Positions 1 through 9,396 of a DNA stretch of 60,501 nucleotides are shown here, one piece after another. Source of the DNA: an uncultured Devosia sp. (GTDB lineage Bacteria > Pseudomonadota > Alphaproteobacteria > Rhizobiales > Devosiaceae); assembly GCF_913055165.1 (NCBI RefSeq), contig NZ_CAJXJS010000022.1:1-60501 (forward strand), written 5' to 3'. Positions within the stretch are counted from its first letter, which is position 1, and each line of letters starts with the position of its first letter. Under the pieces are notes generated by a model that saw only the letters and a program-made list of their open reading frames with translations, had not been told where the DNA came from and did not search any database. Position numbers and translations under genes: made by a program.

Positions 1-354
1 CGCAAGGGCAAGCAGATCCTCAATGTCTCATTGCCCGACGAAGCCCGCCTGATCGTCCCCTGCGATGGCGACCGGGTTGCTGTCATCGGGCAAAACCGCA
101 AGCTGCTTGTCTTCCCGCTGAGCCAACTGGCCGCCATGGCCCGTGGCAAGGGTGTGCGTCTGCAGCGCTACAAGGATGGTGGCATTTCCGACATCAAGAC
201 TTTCTATGCCGCTGATGGTCTCACCTGGACAGACAGTTCCGGCCGTACCTATTCCAAGCCCACCGAGGAACTGGTCGACTGGCTCGGCGACCGCGCCAGC
301 GCCGGCCGCCAGCCCCCGACAGGGTTCCCGCGGAACAATAGGTTTAGAGGGTGA
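1..354 (+). CDS. parC: DNA topoisomerase IV subunit A, C-terminal fragment
   Basis: The window opens inside this gene, in frame 1, so only the last 117 residues are visible. They form the end of the C-terminal DNA-wrapping domain of ParC, which with ParE decatenates replicated chromosomes in the cytoplasm. The block [11 protein letters not shown] and the closing GFPRNNRF are typical of alphaproteobacterial ParC tails and separate it from GyrA. The gene ends with TGA and is followed by a repeat-filled spacer. The start and the catalytic tyrosine lie outside the window. The identification is confident for a fragment. Confidence 0.9.
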   Translation, partial: RKGKQILNVSLPDEARLIVPCDGDRVAVIGQNRKLLVFPLSQLAAMARGKGVRLQRYKDGGISDIKTFYAADGLTWTDSSGRTYSKPTEELVDWLGDRASAGRQPPTGFPRNNRFRG

Positions 355-374
355 CGAGCGCTTCCCGGAGGCAA

Positions 375-464
375 CCAATCTCTCCAGTGGAGAGATTGGA
401 GCGAGGAACGCCAGGAGAGCTTCAAACCGTCCCGCAGGGCAAAACGCGCCAGTGGCGCGGTTTG
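375..464. repeat. Two adjacent palindromes with the same CCAGTGG centre
   Basis: Right behind parC is a perfect palindrome with 11-bp arms (375-385 and 389-399, loop AGT). About 45 bp further on is a second (445-450 and 454-459, also loop AGT) enclosed by an outer CAAACC/GGTTTG pair (423-428 and 459-464). Both centres read CCAGTGG although the flanking arms differ. This looks like an intergenic mosaic repeat and not a simple terminator, because no T-tract follows either stem. It lies in the 293-bp gap 355-647, in which I see no gene. Confidence 0.6.
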
Positions 465-542
465 AGAAGAGAAGGCCATGAGAGCTATGCGCGAATGGTT
501 GATCGCAGGGCCGGACGACACCTCAACAAGCACGGTCTCTTA

Positions 543-590
543 CCTCTCCCCCTGGGGGAGAGGTCGGCGCGGAGCGCCGGGTGAGGGGCC
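543..590. repeat. RIME-like intergenic palindromic repeat, copy A
   Basis: A 10-bp perfect stem (CCTCTCCCCC at 543-552, its complement at 554-563) is followed by a second short stem (CGGCGC/GCGCCG, 565-579) and the tail GTGAGGGG. The same order of parts, with varied loops, occurs at 20179-20234 and, inverted, at 20263-20308. It resembles the RIME class of short mosaic repeats known between genes in Rhizobiales; membership in a named family is inferred. Confidence 0.65.
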
Positions 591-647
591 TTCGACGGAT
601 GCACGACATGAAGTGCTGCGCCTAACCGACTCTGGAGACTCAACGAA

Positions 648-956
648 TTGATCCGCCACATCGTTCTCCTCCGCTTCCGCCCGGAAGTCACCGCCGCAGA
701 AAAGGCCTCCCTTTACGCCGAACTTGAATCGCTGCGTGAACTTGTCCCTGGCTTCCTGGACATGAGCCATGGTGCCAATGCCTCCCCGGAAGGTCTGCAT
801 CAGGGATACACAGAGGGGTTCACCATGGATTTTGCGGATGCGGCGGCGCGCGATGCCTATCTTGTGCACCCTGCCCACAAGGCTGCTGGCGGCCGCCTAG
901 TCGCGGCCCTTGATGGTGGGCGCGATGGCCTGATCGTTTTCGATATCGTGGTGTGA
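648..956 (+). CDS. Dabb (dimeric alpha-beta barrel) stress-responsive protein
   Basis: A 102-residue protein that fills a single Dabb/stress-response A/B-barrel domain. The opening IRHIVLLRFRPE and the central P-E-G-x-H-Q-G-Y region are typical of the family. These small dimers are found in stress responses and in some polyketide or aromatic pathways, and no exact substrate can be read from this sequence. The start is TTG at 648, supported by a GGAG seven to ten bases upstream; no ATG would retain the conserved first strand. It converges on bpt with only 3 bp between the stops, so the two probably share a termination zone. Confidence 0.85.
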   Translation: MIRHIVLLRFRPEVTAAEKASLYAELESLRELVPGFLDMSHGANASPEGLHQGYTEGFTMDFADAAARDAYLVHPAHKAAGGRLVAALDGGRDGLIVFDIVV

Positions 957-959
957 GCG

Positions 960-1691
960 CTACTCTTCCAGCCGGGTCCAGCCCAGCGAGCCCCGCTGCA
1001 CTTCAAGCGGCCGGTAGTCGCCCTTATAGGCCATCTTGGGCGAGTCCTTCACCCAATAGCCCAGATAGACATAGCTGAGGGCCGCCGAGCGCACCTGTTC
1101 GATATGGTCGAGAATGAGGAAGGTGCCAAGGCTGCGATCAGCCATGTCCGGATCATAGAACGAATAGACCATGGAAAGGCCGTCCGGCATCACATCGGTC
1201 AACGCTACCGCCACCAGCGGCTGGTCGGGCAGGTCTCGCAGGCGGTATTCGACCAGCACGGACTGCACCGGCGTATCCTCGACCATGAACTCATAGTCCT
1301 GGTAGCTCATCTGCGTCATGCCGCCACCGGCATGGCGCGCATCCAGATAGCGCTTGAACAGCTCGTATTGCTCGATCGTTGCCACGGTCGGTTGTACCGC
1401 AACCCCGATGTCGGCATTGTGCCGCCGCACCCGGCGGAACCGCTTGTTGGGTGCAAATTCGCGCGCCACGATGCGCACCGATTGGCACGAATTGCAGCCC
1501 TCGCAGGCAGGCCGGTAGATCAGGTTCTGGCTGCGGCGGAAGCCGTTATCGCTGAGCAACTGGTGCAGCATCGAAGCCCGGCGCCCGCTCAAATGCGTGA
1601 AGAGCTTCCGCTCCATCTTCCCCGGCAGGTAGGGACATGGCATGGCCGCTGTCAGGAAGAGCTGGGTTGTTTCCGGCGTCTGATCGGTCAT
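960..1691 (-). CDS. bpt: Aspartate/glutamate leucyltransferase
   Basis: A 243-residue aminoacyl-tRNA-protein transferase of the ATE1/Bpt family. Bpt transfers leucine from Leu-tRNA to N-terminal Asp or Glu and so marks proteins for ClpS/ClpAP degradation (N-degron pathway). The N-terminal module shows the cysteine-rich pieces MPCPYLPG (about residue 17) and CEGCNSCQSVRI (about residue 65). The C-terminal half has the acyl-CoA N-acyltransferase-like fold with the conserved YLGYWVKDSPKMAYK region. Length is normal. The start is ATG at 1691, with only a weak ribosome-binding sequence. Confidence 0.93.
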   Translation of the reverse strand: MTDQTPETTQLFLTAAMPCPYLPGKMERKLFTHLSGRRASMLHQLLSDNGFRRSQNLIYRPACEGCNSCQSVRIVAREFAPNKRFRRVRRHNADIGVAVQPTVATIEQYELFKRYLDARHAGGGMTQMSYQDYEFMVEDTPVQSVLVEYRLRDLPDQPLVAVALTDVMPDGLSMVYSFYDPDMADRSLGTFLILDHIEQVRSAALSYVYLGYWVKDSPKMAYKGDYRPLEVQRGSLGWTRLEE

Positions 1692-1751
1692 CGAAGACCC
1701 ATTGATGCGTATCGAATCAGTGTAGCGCTCCGCCGCACCCCCCGCAACGCC

Positions 1752-2270
1752 TCAAACGCCCTGTTGATCGGCCATCCGCATGCGCTGCCAATGCCGTGCC
1801 ATGGGTGAGCGGCGCACCATGAGCGTGCCCATGATCAGGTCGTGGATCATCTGCCGGCGCGGGGTGAACAGTGCGAACAGCAGGGTCACCGGCCAGCAGA
1901 TCCAGATGGTGATCCAGAAGACCAGAGCATGCAGGATCGCCATCCACCCATCCAGCGGCTGGCCGCGGGTCGGGGTAAGGACGATATCCATCATCTGCAT
2001 GCCCACCGTGGCCCGGCGGGCCGACCCCAGCGTGGCCGCATAATAGATGATGATCGCCGCCGGAACCGCGAAAATCAGCGACACCCAGGCCAGCCCGAAG
2101 GTGAAGAACCCCAGGATCGCCCCGATCAGCGAAATGACCAGCACCAGGACAGACATGATCATCACGTCGATAAGATACGCCATGGCCCGTCGCGTCAGCA
2201 GCCCGTCGAACAGCTCGGGCGCGGTCGCAGGATCGGGCAATTGGGGGCGGCTGGCAAAGTTCTGTGTCAT
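1752..2270 (-). CDS. RDD family membrane protein
   Basis: A 172-residue inner membrane protein of the RDD family. The signature Arg-Asp-type region at the start of helix 1 reads RRAMAYLIDVMI, and the sequence contains about four hydrophobic segments. The C-terminal motif RRQMIHDLIMGT is the usual RDD ending. The molecular function of RDD proteins is mostly unknown; some have been linked to ion or small-molecule transport. I chose ATG at 2270 because an upstream extension to 2369 lacks RDD-like sequence. No clear Shine-Dalgarno sequence is visible. It runs in the same direction as bpt, 60 bp upstream of it. Confidence 0.8.
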   Translation of the reverse strand: MTQNFASRPQLPDPATAPELFDGLLTRRAMAYLIDVMIMSVLVLVISLIGAILGFFTFGLAWVSLIFAVPAAIIIYYAATLGSARRATVGMQMMDIVLTPTRGQPLDGWMAILHALVFWITIWICWPVTLLFALFTPRRQMIHDLIMGTLMVRRSPMARHWQRMRMADQQGV

Positions 2271-2386
2271 GCTGCAAACATTGTCACCGCCAGCGCGCGT
2301 TGCAAGGGGGCTGGGCACACAAATGTGATCGGCCCGAGAGCAGGGAAATGGGCGCAGCAGACGTGCCAATCCGAGGGAGAAGCATT

Positions 2387-3184
2387 GTGTCGACCATCAC
2401 CCAGGGCATGGACCAGCAATACTCCGACAGTTCCAGGCTGGCGGCACGCGCCAGGCTGCATGGCTTTGGTCGCGCCGAGGTGCCGTGGTTCACCTGGGTA
2501 GCGCAACAGATACCAATGCAACAGCAGGGCGGTTCGGTTCTCGATGTCGGTTGCGGCCCCGCCTGGTTCTGGCCCGAAGCCGCCCCGGTTCTGACAAGCG
2601 GTATCGAATTGACGCTGTTCGACCAGTCACCTGGCATGGTGACGGAGGCGCTCGCACGCTGCAGCCTCCTGCCTTTCACTAGCCTCAAGGGTCAGACCGG
2701 CGACGCCGCGCATCTGCCCTTCGCCGACGGCAGCTTCGACGTCGTGATCGCCATGCATATGATGTATCACGTGGCCGATCAGGAAGGGGCCATGGCCGAG
2801 TTCCACCGTGTACTCACGCCAGGCGGAGCCCTGGTGGTGACCACCAATGGCAGAGAGAATATGCGCGAGCTCTACCGGCTGACGACCGTGTTCGGCAGTG
2901 CCCCGCACGATCCGTCCGCCGAATCCTTCGATCTGGATCGGGCGCAGGCCCTGATGCGCGCAGCGTTCGGCAATGTAACCTTGGCGATACATCCCGACAT
3001 CATGGACGTCACCGACCCAGAAACGGTCTTCCTGGCCCTGACCTCATATCCACCCGGCGACAGGGCGCCGCCTGAGCAGCAACAGACCTTCCGCACCGCC
3101 ATAGAGAACGCGCTCGCCGCTGGAGGCGGCCGCATCAATGTGACCAAGCAGGTTGGTTTGCTGGCCAGCCGGAAGCTTGCCTAA
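2387..3184 (+). CDS. Class I SAM-dependent methyltransferase
   Basis: A 265-residue methyltransferase with a complete Rossmann-like methyltransferase-11 domain. Motif I is VLDVGCGPAWFW, motif II contains LTLFDQSPGM, and the post-I region reads GDAAHLPFADGSFDVVIAMHMMYH. The substrate is unknown; the fold and the HMMYHV segment resemble small-molecule or quinone-type methylases. GTG at 2387 is the preferred start because GAGGGAGA lies six bases upstream; a longer frame back to 2264 would overlap the start of the divergent RDD gene. The stop overlaps the end of convergent hemB by 4 bp. Confidence 0.82.
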   Translation: MSTITQGMDQQYSDSSRLAARARLHGFGRAEVPWFTWVAQQIPMQQQGGSVLDVGCGPAWFWPEAAPVLTSGIELTLFDQSPGMVTEALARCSLLPFTSLKGQTGDAAHLPFADGSFDVVIAMHMMYHVADQEGAMAEFHRVLTPGGALVVTTNGRENMRELYRLTTVFGSAPHDPSAESFDLDRAQALMRAAFGNVTLAIHPDIMDVTDPETVFLALTSYPPGDRAPPEQQQTFRTAIENALAAGGGRINVTKQVGLLASRKLA

Positions 3185-4194
3185 CCACCCAGCTTCCGAG
3201 CCATCTCCAGCGCGAAATAGGTGAGCACGCCATTGGCTCCGGCGCGTTTGAAGGCCCAGAGGCTTTCGAGCACAGCGGCATCGCGGTTGATCGCGCCGGC
3301 CGCGCCCGCCATCTCGATCATCGCGTATTCCCCGCTCACCTGGTAGGCGTAGAGCGGCACATTGAAGGCGTCCCGCGCCCGCCGGATCACGTCGAGATAG
3401 GGCAGGCCGGGCTTGATCATGATGCTATCGGCCCCCTCGGCTATGTCCTGCTCGATTTCGCGCAGGGCCTCGTCCGCATTGGCATAGTCCATCTGATAGG
3501 TGCGCTTGTCGCCCTTGAGCCGGCTGCCCGAACCAACTGCCTCACGGAACGGCCCATAAAAGCACGACGCATATTTGGCGGCATAGGACATGATTTGCAC
3601 ATGCTCGAAGCCCTCGGCATCCAGCGCCGTGCGGATGGCAGCGACCCGCCCGTCCATCATGTCGGAGGGGGCGATGATGTCCGCGCCGGCCCGCGCCTGC
3701 ACCAGCGCCGATTTGACCATGACCTCGACAGTTTCGTCATTGAGGATTTCGCCGTTCCGCACCAGCCCGTCCTGGCCGTCGCTGGAATATTCGTCCAGCG
3801 CCACATCGGCAATCAGCCCGATCCCGGGCACGGCGTCCTTGATGGCCTTCAGCGCCCGGCACATCAGATTGTCCGGATTGTAGGCCTCCACGGCACTTTC
3901 ACTGCGCAAATGGTCCGGGGTGTTGGGAAAGATCGCCAGGGCAGGGATGCCGGCATCACGAGCCGACCGGGCCGCCTCGACCATCAGGTCGATCGACAGC
4001 CGCTCGACCCCCGGCATGGTCTTGATCTGGGTCTTTTCGTTCTGCCCCTCGATAACGAAGAGGGGCCAGATCAGGTCGCGCGGCAGCAGCTCGGATTCGC
4101 GCACCATGGACCGGCTCCACTCAGCCTGGCGATGGCGGCGCAACCGCCGTCCGCCGAGAAAGCTCATATCGTGCCGGGGCCAGTTCTGCGTCAT
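3181..4194 (-). CDS. hemB: Porphobilinogen synthase (delta-aminolevulinic acid dehydratase)
   Basis: HemB condenses two 5-aminolevulinate molecules to porphobilinogen in tetrapyrrole synthesis. The 337-residue sequence has the two active-site lysines, K207 in AAKYASCF and K261 in IMIKPGLPY. The metal loop reads DVALDEYSSDGQDG and lacks the cysteine triad of zinc enzymes, so it belongs to the magnesium-dependent class common in alphaproteobacteria. The basic N-terminal tail (RRLRRHR) is also normal for this class. It converges on the methyltransferase with a 4-bp overlap and stands divergent to the DUF6163 gene. Confidence 0.96.
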   Translation of the reverse strand: MTQNWPRHDMSFLGGRRLRRHRQAEWSRSMVRESELLPRDLIWPLFVIEGQNEKTQIKTMPGVERLSIDLMVEAARSARDAGIPALAIFPNTPDHLRSESAVEAYNPDNLMCRALKAIKDAVPGIGLIADVALDEYSSDGQDGLVRNGEILNDETVEVMVKSALVQARAGADIIAPSDMMDGRVAAIRTALDAEGFEHVQIMSYAAKYASCFYGPFREAVGSGSRLKGDKRTYQMDYANADEALREIEQDIAEGADSIMIKPGLPYLDVIRRARDAFNVPLYAYQVSGEYAMIEMAGAAGAINRDAAVLESLWAFKRAGANGVLTYFALEMARKLGG

Positions 4195-4288
4195 GGGGCA
4201 ACTCCTTGTGCGGCTCTAGTTACCAGCCGCTGCCACGCCGTCCAAGCCACTGCTTGTCGCAGGCCCGGATGCGGAGTATCAAGCCGCA

Positions 4289-4675
4289 ATGCTGTTTCAG
4301 GCCCCCAATCTGTCGCTCTACATCCGGATCGTCGCCATTCTGGCGCTGGTCCTGGGACTGAACGACGCTGCCCGCTTGCTAGGGGTCAATACGGGGTCGC
4401 TCAGTCCGATCACTGCGATGGGCTCTACGGCCTTTGTGTATCTGGCCGTGTTCTGCCTCGCCAAGCTCTTCGCCGCTGTCGGTCTCTGGATCAGGGCCAG
4501 CTGGGGTGCCGTCCTGCTGGTCGGCGTCACGGCTCTGGAACTGGCGCTCTATCTGGCCGGCAATGCCGATATTCGCATGAGCATGTTCGGCTTTGTGGTC
4601 CGCCTGATCCTGTTGGCGGCTATTGTCCTGATCTTTGCGCTCAGCCTGCGCTTCGCCCGCGCCCACGCCGATTGA
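4289..4675 (+). CDS. DUF6163 family membrane protein
   Basis: A 128-residue protein with four predicted hydrophobic segments (about 10-28, 44-62, 68-88 and 100-121). It fits the uncharacterised DUF6163 family found in Hyphomicrobiales, usually next to the MarR-type regulator LdtR as here. No catalytic motif is visible. Its position ahead of ldtR-ldtP hints at a role in envelope or cell-wall maintenance, but that is context only. The following 206-bp spacer holds a 12-bp palindrome (GGCGTTAACGCC, 4699-4710) and TGCGA-N4-TCGCA at 4845-4858, so ldtR probably has its own promoter. Confidence 0.75.
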   Translation: MLFQAPNLSLYIRIVAILALVLGLNDAARLLGVNTGSLSPITAMGSTAFVYLAVFCLAKLFAAVGLWIRASWGAVLLVGVTALELALYLAGNADIRMSMFGFVVRLILLAAIVLIFALSLRFARAHAD

Positions 4676-4881
4676 GGGGCGCCAACGCCTGCCATGGCGG
4701 CGTTAACGCCTCGGAATGGTTACAAGTTTCTCACCCTGGGTAAGGCGCCATTAAGCCAAATTCTCATTGCTTTCCAGTAAGATAGTTTTAAGCGTGTGGC
4801 TTAGGGCGATCTTAGTTGGGTGGCCCTAGTTTGGCCCCATGAGATGCGAAAAATCGCACGTGATGAGACAGTGAGGCACAA

Positions 4882-5391
4882 ATGGCAATCAAGTCGAACG
4901 CGGCCGAGGCGCTTACCCCGGAACGGAACGAGGGTCTCAAGCCCCTTTATCTGGAAGCCGTCTCCCGGGTGGAGCGTCTCCACCGCCGTCTTCTCGATCT
5001 GATCAAGGACGAATTCGATCGCATGGGCTGGGATGACATCAACCCCGTCCAGGCCCTTCTGATGTTCAACATTGGCGATGCTGAACTGACCGCCGGCGAG
5101 CTGCGCTCGCGCGGTTACTACCTCGGCTCCAATGTGTCCTACAATCTCAAGAAGCTGGTCGAGACCGGCTACATCTTCCAGGAGCGCTCGCGCACCGACC
5201 GTCGCTCGGTCCGCATCAAGCTCACGCCCAAGGGTGAAGAAGTGGCCGAAGTGATTGACGAGCTTTATGACCGCCACCTCAAATCCATCGACAAGGTCGG
5301 TGGCCTGGGTGACGAGGAATTCGATGGCCTGAACAAGGCTCTGGCCCGCCTCGAGCGTTTCTGGGTCGACCAGATCCTCTACAAGCTCTGA
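4882..5391 (+). CDS. ldtR: MarR-type transcriptional regulator LdtR
   Basis: A 169-residue winged-helix regulator matching LdtR, a MarR-family protein studied in Liberibacter and Sinorhizobium, where it controls an L,D-transpeptidase gene and osmotic stress tolerance. The wHTH is visible as ELRSRGYYLGSNVSYNLKKLVETGY, with the wing RTDRRSVRIKLTPKG; helices on either side form the dimer interface. The adjacent downstream L,D-transpeptidase supports the assignment. A strong hairpin terminator separates the two genes, so ldtP has its own promoter, where the regulator probably acts. Confidence 0.88.
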   Translation: MAIKSNAAEALTPERNEGLKPLYLEAVSRVERLHRRLLDLIKDEFDRMGWDDINPVQALLMFNIGDAELTAGELRSRGYYLGSNVSYNLKKLVETGYIFQERSRTDRRSVRIKLTPKGEEVAEVIDELYDRHLKSIDKVGGLGDEEFDGLNKALARLERFWVDQILYKL

Positions 5392-5466
5392 TCTGGCGGT
5401 CCGCAAGGGCACCAATGAGCGGCAGCTGGCGGCATGTGTTGCCTCCATGCCACAACTGCTGGGAAG

Positions 5467-5494
5467 ACGCCGGTCGAAAGGCCGGCGTTTCTTA
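5467..5494 (+). terminator. Intrinsic terminator after ldtR
   Basis: A 7-bp G/C-rich stem (ACGCCGG at 5467-5473, CCGGCGT at 5482-5488) with an 8-base loop is followed by a T-rich run (TTTCTTATTT). It lies about 75 bp behind the ldtR stop, in the 269-bp spacer ahead of ldtP. Confidence 0.8.
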
Positions 5495-5575
5495 TTTGTG
5501 CCGCAAATCGCGGGCAGCGGAAATTACCTGGTTGGAAACCATTTGCTGGCATGGCTAAAAGCCGTCCGAAAAGGG

Positions 5576-5604
5576 TTCACAAGGCGTTGAGGCGATTGTG
5601 AACG
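5576..5604. promoter_or_regulatory. Candidate LdtR operator upstream of ldtP
   Basis: A perfect inverted repeat, GTTCACAA (5576-5583) and TTGTGAAC (5597-5604), with a 13-base spacer, lies 57 bp upstream of the ldtP start. Symmetrical sites are what a dimeric MarR protein binds, and LdtR is encoded next door, so LdtR is the natural candidate ligand. I have no experimentally known consensus to compare with, so the regulator assignment is inferred. Confidence 0.4.
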
Positions 5605-5660
5605 ATGCGGGCGCGGTGCTATCGCCGCAGCAAATGGCGGGCTCATTCTAAGGTGGTTGT

Positions 5661-6911
5661 ATGCGGCTGACGCGACGTAACTTCATCAGGTCTCTGGCAG
5701 TAGCGGGGGCATCGGCTACCGTGCCGGCTTGGGCGCAGGATTCGCTTTACGACATGATGTCGCGCAGCCGCGTCATCAACGAGGCCGATCCGAACAGCAA
5801 CACCGCCGCGGCGGCTGCCACGATCGCCACCAATGAACCCATCCTATCTTATGACACGCTGCACAACCTGCAGCTTGCCATCTCGCAATACGAGCCTTTC
5901 GTTGCCGCCGGCGGCTGGGAAGAGGTGCCGCAGCGCGCTTTCAAGCTCAATCTTGGCAAGTCCGACCCCGCTGTCGTCCAGCTCAAGCGCCGCCTGATTT
6001 CGTCGGGCGACATGCCGCTTGTCGAATTCGCCAGCGATATCTTCGATGCCGATACTGACCGCGCCGTGCGCGTGTTCCAGGCCCGCCACGGCCTGATCGT
6101 CAATGGCTGGATCGATGAGGCCACCTGGTACGCCCTCAATGTGCCGGCCGCCACCCGCCTGCAGCAGCTCTATCTCAACTACACCCGCGTCCAGAACATG
6201 GCGCCGCAGCTGACCGACCGCTACGTGGTCGTCAACATCCCCGCCGCTACCATCGAGGCGGTCGGTGGTGGCATGGTCGAGCAGCGTCACACCGCGGTTG
6301 TTGGCCGTGTCGAGCGGGCTACCCCGATCCTGGCCAGCAAGATTCACCAGGTCAATTTTAATCCCTATTGGCATGTGCCCAAGTCTCTGGTCCGGCAGGA
6401 CCTCACCAAATATATGCTGGAAGACCCGGAATATTTGGCGAAGCAGCACATCTTCATCTATGATGGCAATGGCAATACCATTGATCCGTCGACGATCAAC
6501 TGGTCCAACATCAGTGATCGTGAGGTGAACTACATGTATCGCCAGGAGCCCGGCGCCGAGAATTCGATGGGCCACTGCAAGATCAACTTTTACAATCCGC
6601 ACGACGTCTATCTGCACGATACGCCGACCAAGGCGCTGTTCGGCGAGAATGCCCGCTTCCATTCCTCCGGCTGCGTGCGCGTGGACGGCGTCAATCAGCT
6701 CGTTGCCTGGCTATTGCGCGACAATGGCGATTGGGACCAGTCCCGGGTCGACCAGACCTTCGCTTCGCTCGAGCGGCTCGATGTCAGCCTCAAGACGCAG
6801 ATGCCGATCCACACCACCTACATCACCGCCTGGGCGAACCGTCAGGGGACCGTCAGCTTCCGCGACGACGTCTACAAGTTCGATGAAGAGGGCAAGGTCA
6901 GCTTCACCTGA
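5661..6911 (+). CDS. ldtP: L,D-transpeptidase with Tat signal and peptidoglycan-binding domain
   Basis: A 416-residue exported L,D-transpeptidase that should cross-link peptidoglycan stem peptides (3-3) or attach proteins to them. The N-terminus carries a twin-arginine motif (RRNFIRS) and a hydrophobic stretch ending near AWAQD (about residue 26). A PG_binding_1 domain occupies about 100-160, and the YkuD catalytic domain about 187-360 with the active-site motif HSSGCVRV (H334, C338). Length and domain order match LdtP proteins next to ldtR in other Hyphomicrobiales. AAGGTGG supports the ATG. It is probably regulated by LdtR. Confidence 0.92.
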   Translation: MRLTRRNFIRSLAVAGASATVPAWAQDSLYDMMSRSRVINEADPNSNTAAAAATIATNEPILSYDTLHNLQLAISQYEPFVAAGGWEEVPQRAFKLNLGKSDPAVVQLKRRLISSGDMPLVEFASDIFDADTDRAVRVFQARHGLIVNGWIDEATWYALNVPAATRLQQLYLNYTRVQNMAPQLTDRYVVVNIPAATIEAVGGGMVEQRHTAVVGRVERATPILASKIHQVNFNPYWHVPKSLVRQDLTKYMLEDPEYLAKQHIFIYDGNGNTIDPSTINWSNISDREVNYMYRQEPGAENSMGHCKINFYNPHDVYLHDTPTKALFGENARFHSSGCVRVDGVNQLVAWLLRDNGDWDQSRVDQTFASLERLDVSLKTQMPIHTTYITAWANRQGTVSFRDDVYKFDEEGKVSFT

Positions 6912-6933
6912 TCGACGCCACAGCAATTTCGAC

Positions 6934-6969
6934 AAACGGGCTTTCTGCGCGAGCAGGGGGCCCGTTTTT
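6934..6969 (+). terminator. Intrinsic terminator after ldtP
   Basis: AAACGGGC (6934-6941) pairs with GCCCGTTT (6960-6967), and the second arm runs into a T5 tract. It begins 23 bp after the ldtP stop. Confidence 0.8.
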
Positions 6970-7013
6970 CATTTGATCCGACTCCGCTATGCTGGCTGGC
7001 GGAGGCAGTGGCG

Positions 7014-7226
7014 ATGAGCGACCGCGACGTTCTGTTCGAGTTTGTCCAGATGGGGCAGCAAATGCGTGTCGCCGCAATCGACGCGGCGACCGGCACCGAG
7101 GTTGTCGTGATCACGCCGCTCAATGCCACCAGGTTGCAGATGCAGCGCGTTGCCCTGGCCAAGCTCAGGCGCAAGCTGGAGCAGGGGCCGGATCGGCCTG
7201 CGCCGCCGCCCGGCAAATTTGCCTGA
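7014..7226 (+). CDS. Small conserved DUF6898-like protein
   Basis: A 70-residue soluble protein starting MSDRDVLFEFVQMGQQMRVAAIDAATGTEV. It resembles the short uncharacterised proteins annotated as DUF6898 in Hyphomicrobiales; function is unknown. A central VVVITP strand and a basic helix (LAKLRRKLEQ) are followed by a proline-rich tail. GGAGG at 7001-7005 is eight bases from the ATG at 7014 but only two from the in-frame GTG at 7008, which decides the start. It lies between the ldtP terminator and the ZTP riboswitch of glyA. Confidence 0.65.
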   Translation: MSDRDVLFEFVQMGQQMRVAAIDAATGTEVVVITPLNATRLQMQRVALAKLRRKLEQGPDRPAPPPGKFA

Positions 7227-7277
7227 TCGCCAAGCTTTCCTCTTCCACTCTGGCCCGCCATGCGGCATAACAGGGCT

Positions 7278-7350
7278 GTTCGCGCGACTGGCGAGAAGAG
7301 ATGGGTAACCATCGGGGAACGCGAACCTGAGTGAGCCGCTCGCCTGGGCA
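7278..7350 (+). promoter_or_regulatory. ZTP (pfl motif) riboswitch upstream of glyA
   Basis: The leader shows the conserved parts of the ZTP/ZMP riboswitch in order. The P1 stem is GTTCGCG (7278-7284) with CGCGAAC (7320-7326). Inside it are the GACTGGCG block (7286-7293) and the small hairpin with ATGGGTAACCAT followed by CGGGGAAC. At the 3' side, separated by a linker, is the invariant CGCCTGGGCA (7341-7350). This class senses the purine intermediate ZMP/ZTP, which accumulates when 10-formyl-THF is short, and it commonly controls one-carbon genes such as glyA. The start codon is 137 bp downstream; the expression platform is not obvious. Confidence 0.88.
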
Positions 7351-7487
7351 CCCAACTGCAACCAGGGGAGCCCCATGCTTTCAACAGACGCTTCCACACA
7401 TCTCCGTTGGCCTTGGAATCGCGATTTACCCCGTGATAAAGGCCTTTCCACGCCGACCCATTCGACCGTCAACGAGGTAACCGCCCC

Positions 7488-8786
<1,299 letters not shown>

Positions 8787-8803
8787 CATCCAAAAGGTCC
8801 GCC

Positions 8804-9283
8804 ATGCGCTGCCCTTATTGTGGCAATGACGATACCCAGGTGAAGGATAGCCGCCCGACTGAGGATTCGGGCGCTATCCGCCGCCGCCGCGTCTGCAATG
8901 GCTGCGGCGGTCGGTTCACGACGTTCGAGCGTGTGCAGCTGCGCGATCTGACGGTGGTCAAGAAGACCGGCCGCAAGGTGCCGTTCGACCGCGAAAAACT
9001 GGCTCGTTCGGTCAACACCGCGCTGCGCAAGCGTTCGGTGGAACCTGAAAAGGTCGAACGGATGATCTCCGGCATCGTCCGCCAGCTCGAGAGCCTGGGC
9101 GATGTCGAGGTGACTTCCGATCAGATCGGCGAATATGTCATGGAGGGCCTCAAGGGTCTTGATGACGTCGCCTTCGTTCGATTTGCCAGCGTTTACAAGA
9201 ACTTCTCGGCGGCGGATGATTTCCGGTCTTTCCTTGCTGATCTGGCGCGGGACGACAAGATACTGCCCGAGGACGAGGACTAA
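8804..9283 (+). CDS. nrdR: Transcriptional repressor NrdR
   Basis: NrdR represses ribonucleotide reductase genes by binding paired NrdR boxes in a way that depends on bound ATP/dATP. The 159-residue protein has an N-terminal zinc ribbon with C3, C6, C31 and C34, followed by an ATP-cone domain starting near [16 protein letters not shown]. Length is normal. It is placed between glyA and ribH, an order often seen in alphaproteobacteria, where ribD and ribE may lie between nrdR and ribH; they are absent here. Confidence 0.96.
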   Translation: MRCPYCGNDDTQVKDSRPTEDSGAIRRRRVCNGCGGRFTTFERVQLRDLTVVKKTGRKVPFDREKLARSVNTALRKRSVEPEKVERMISGIVRQLESLGDVEVTSDQIGEYVMEGLKGLDDVAFVRFASVYKNFSAADDFRSFLADLARDDKILPEDED

Positions 9284-9396
9284 CTGGCCTGGCTGCCGGG
9301 GCAGAACGATTCGTTCATCCCCGGTCGAGGTAACGCTGCCGGACGCGCCTGCTTTGCGCTATCATGGATCGGCTCCAGCAACAGGGGAGGTCGATC

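Noticed and set aside
1104..1808. A 234-residue open frame on the plus strand opposite bpt
   Set aside because: It is the antisense shadow of bpt in high-GC DNA, with no recognisable domain or ribosome site; bpt itself is clear.
2264..2386. Longer start for the methyltransferase
   Set aside because: It would overlap the RDD gene start and lacks a ribosome site; GTG at 2387 has GAGGGAGA.
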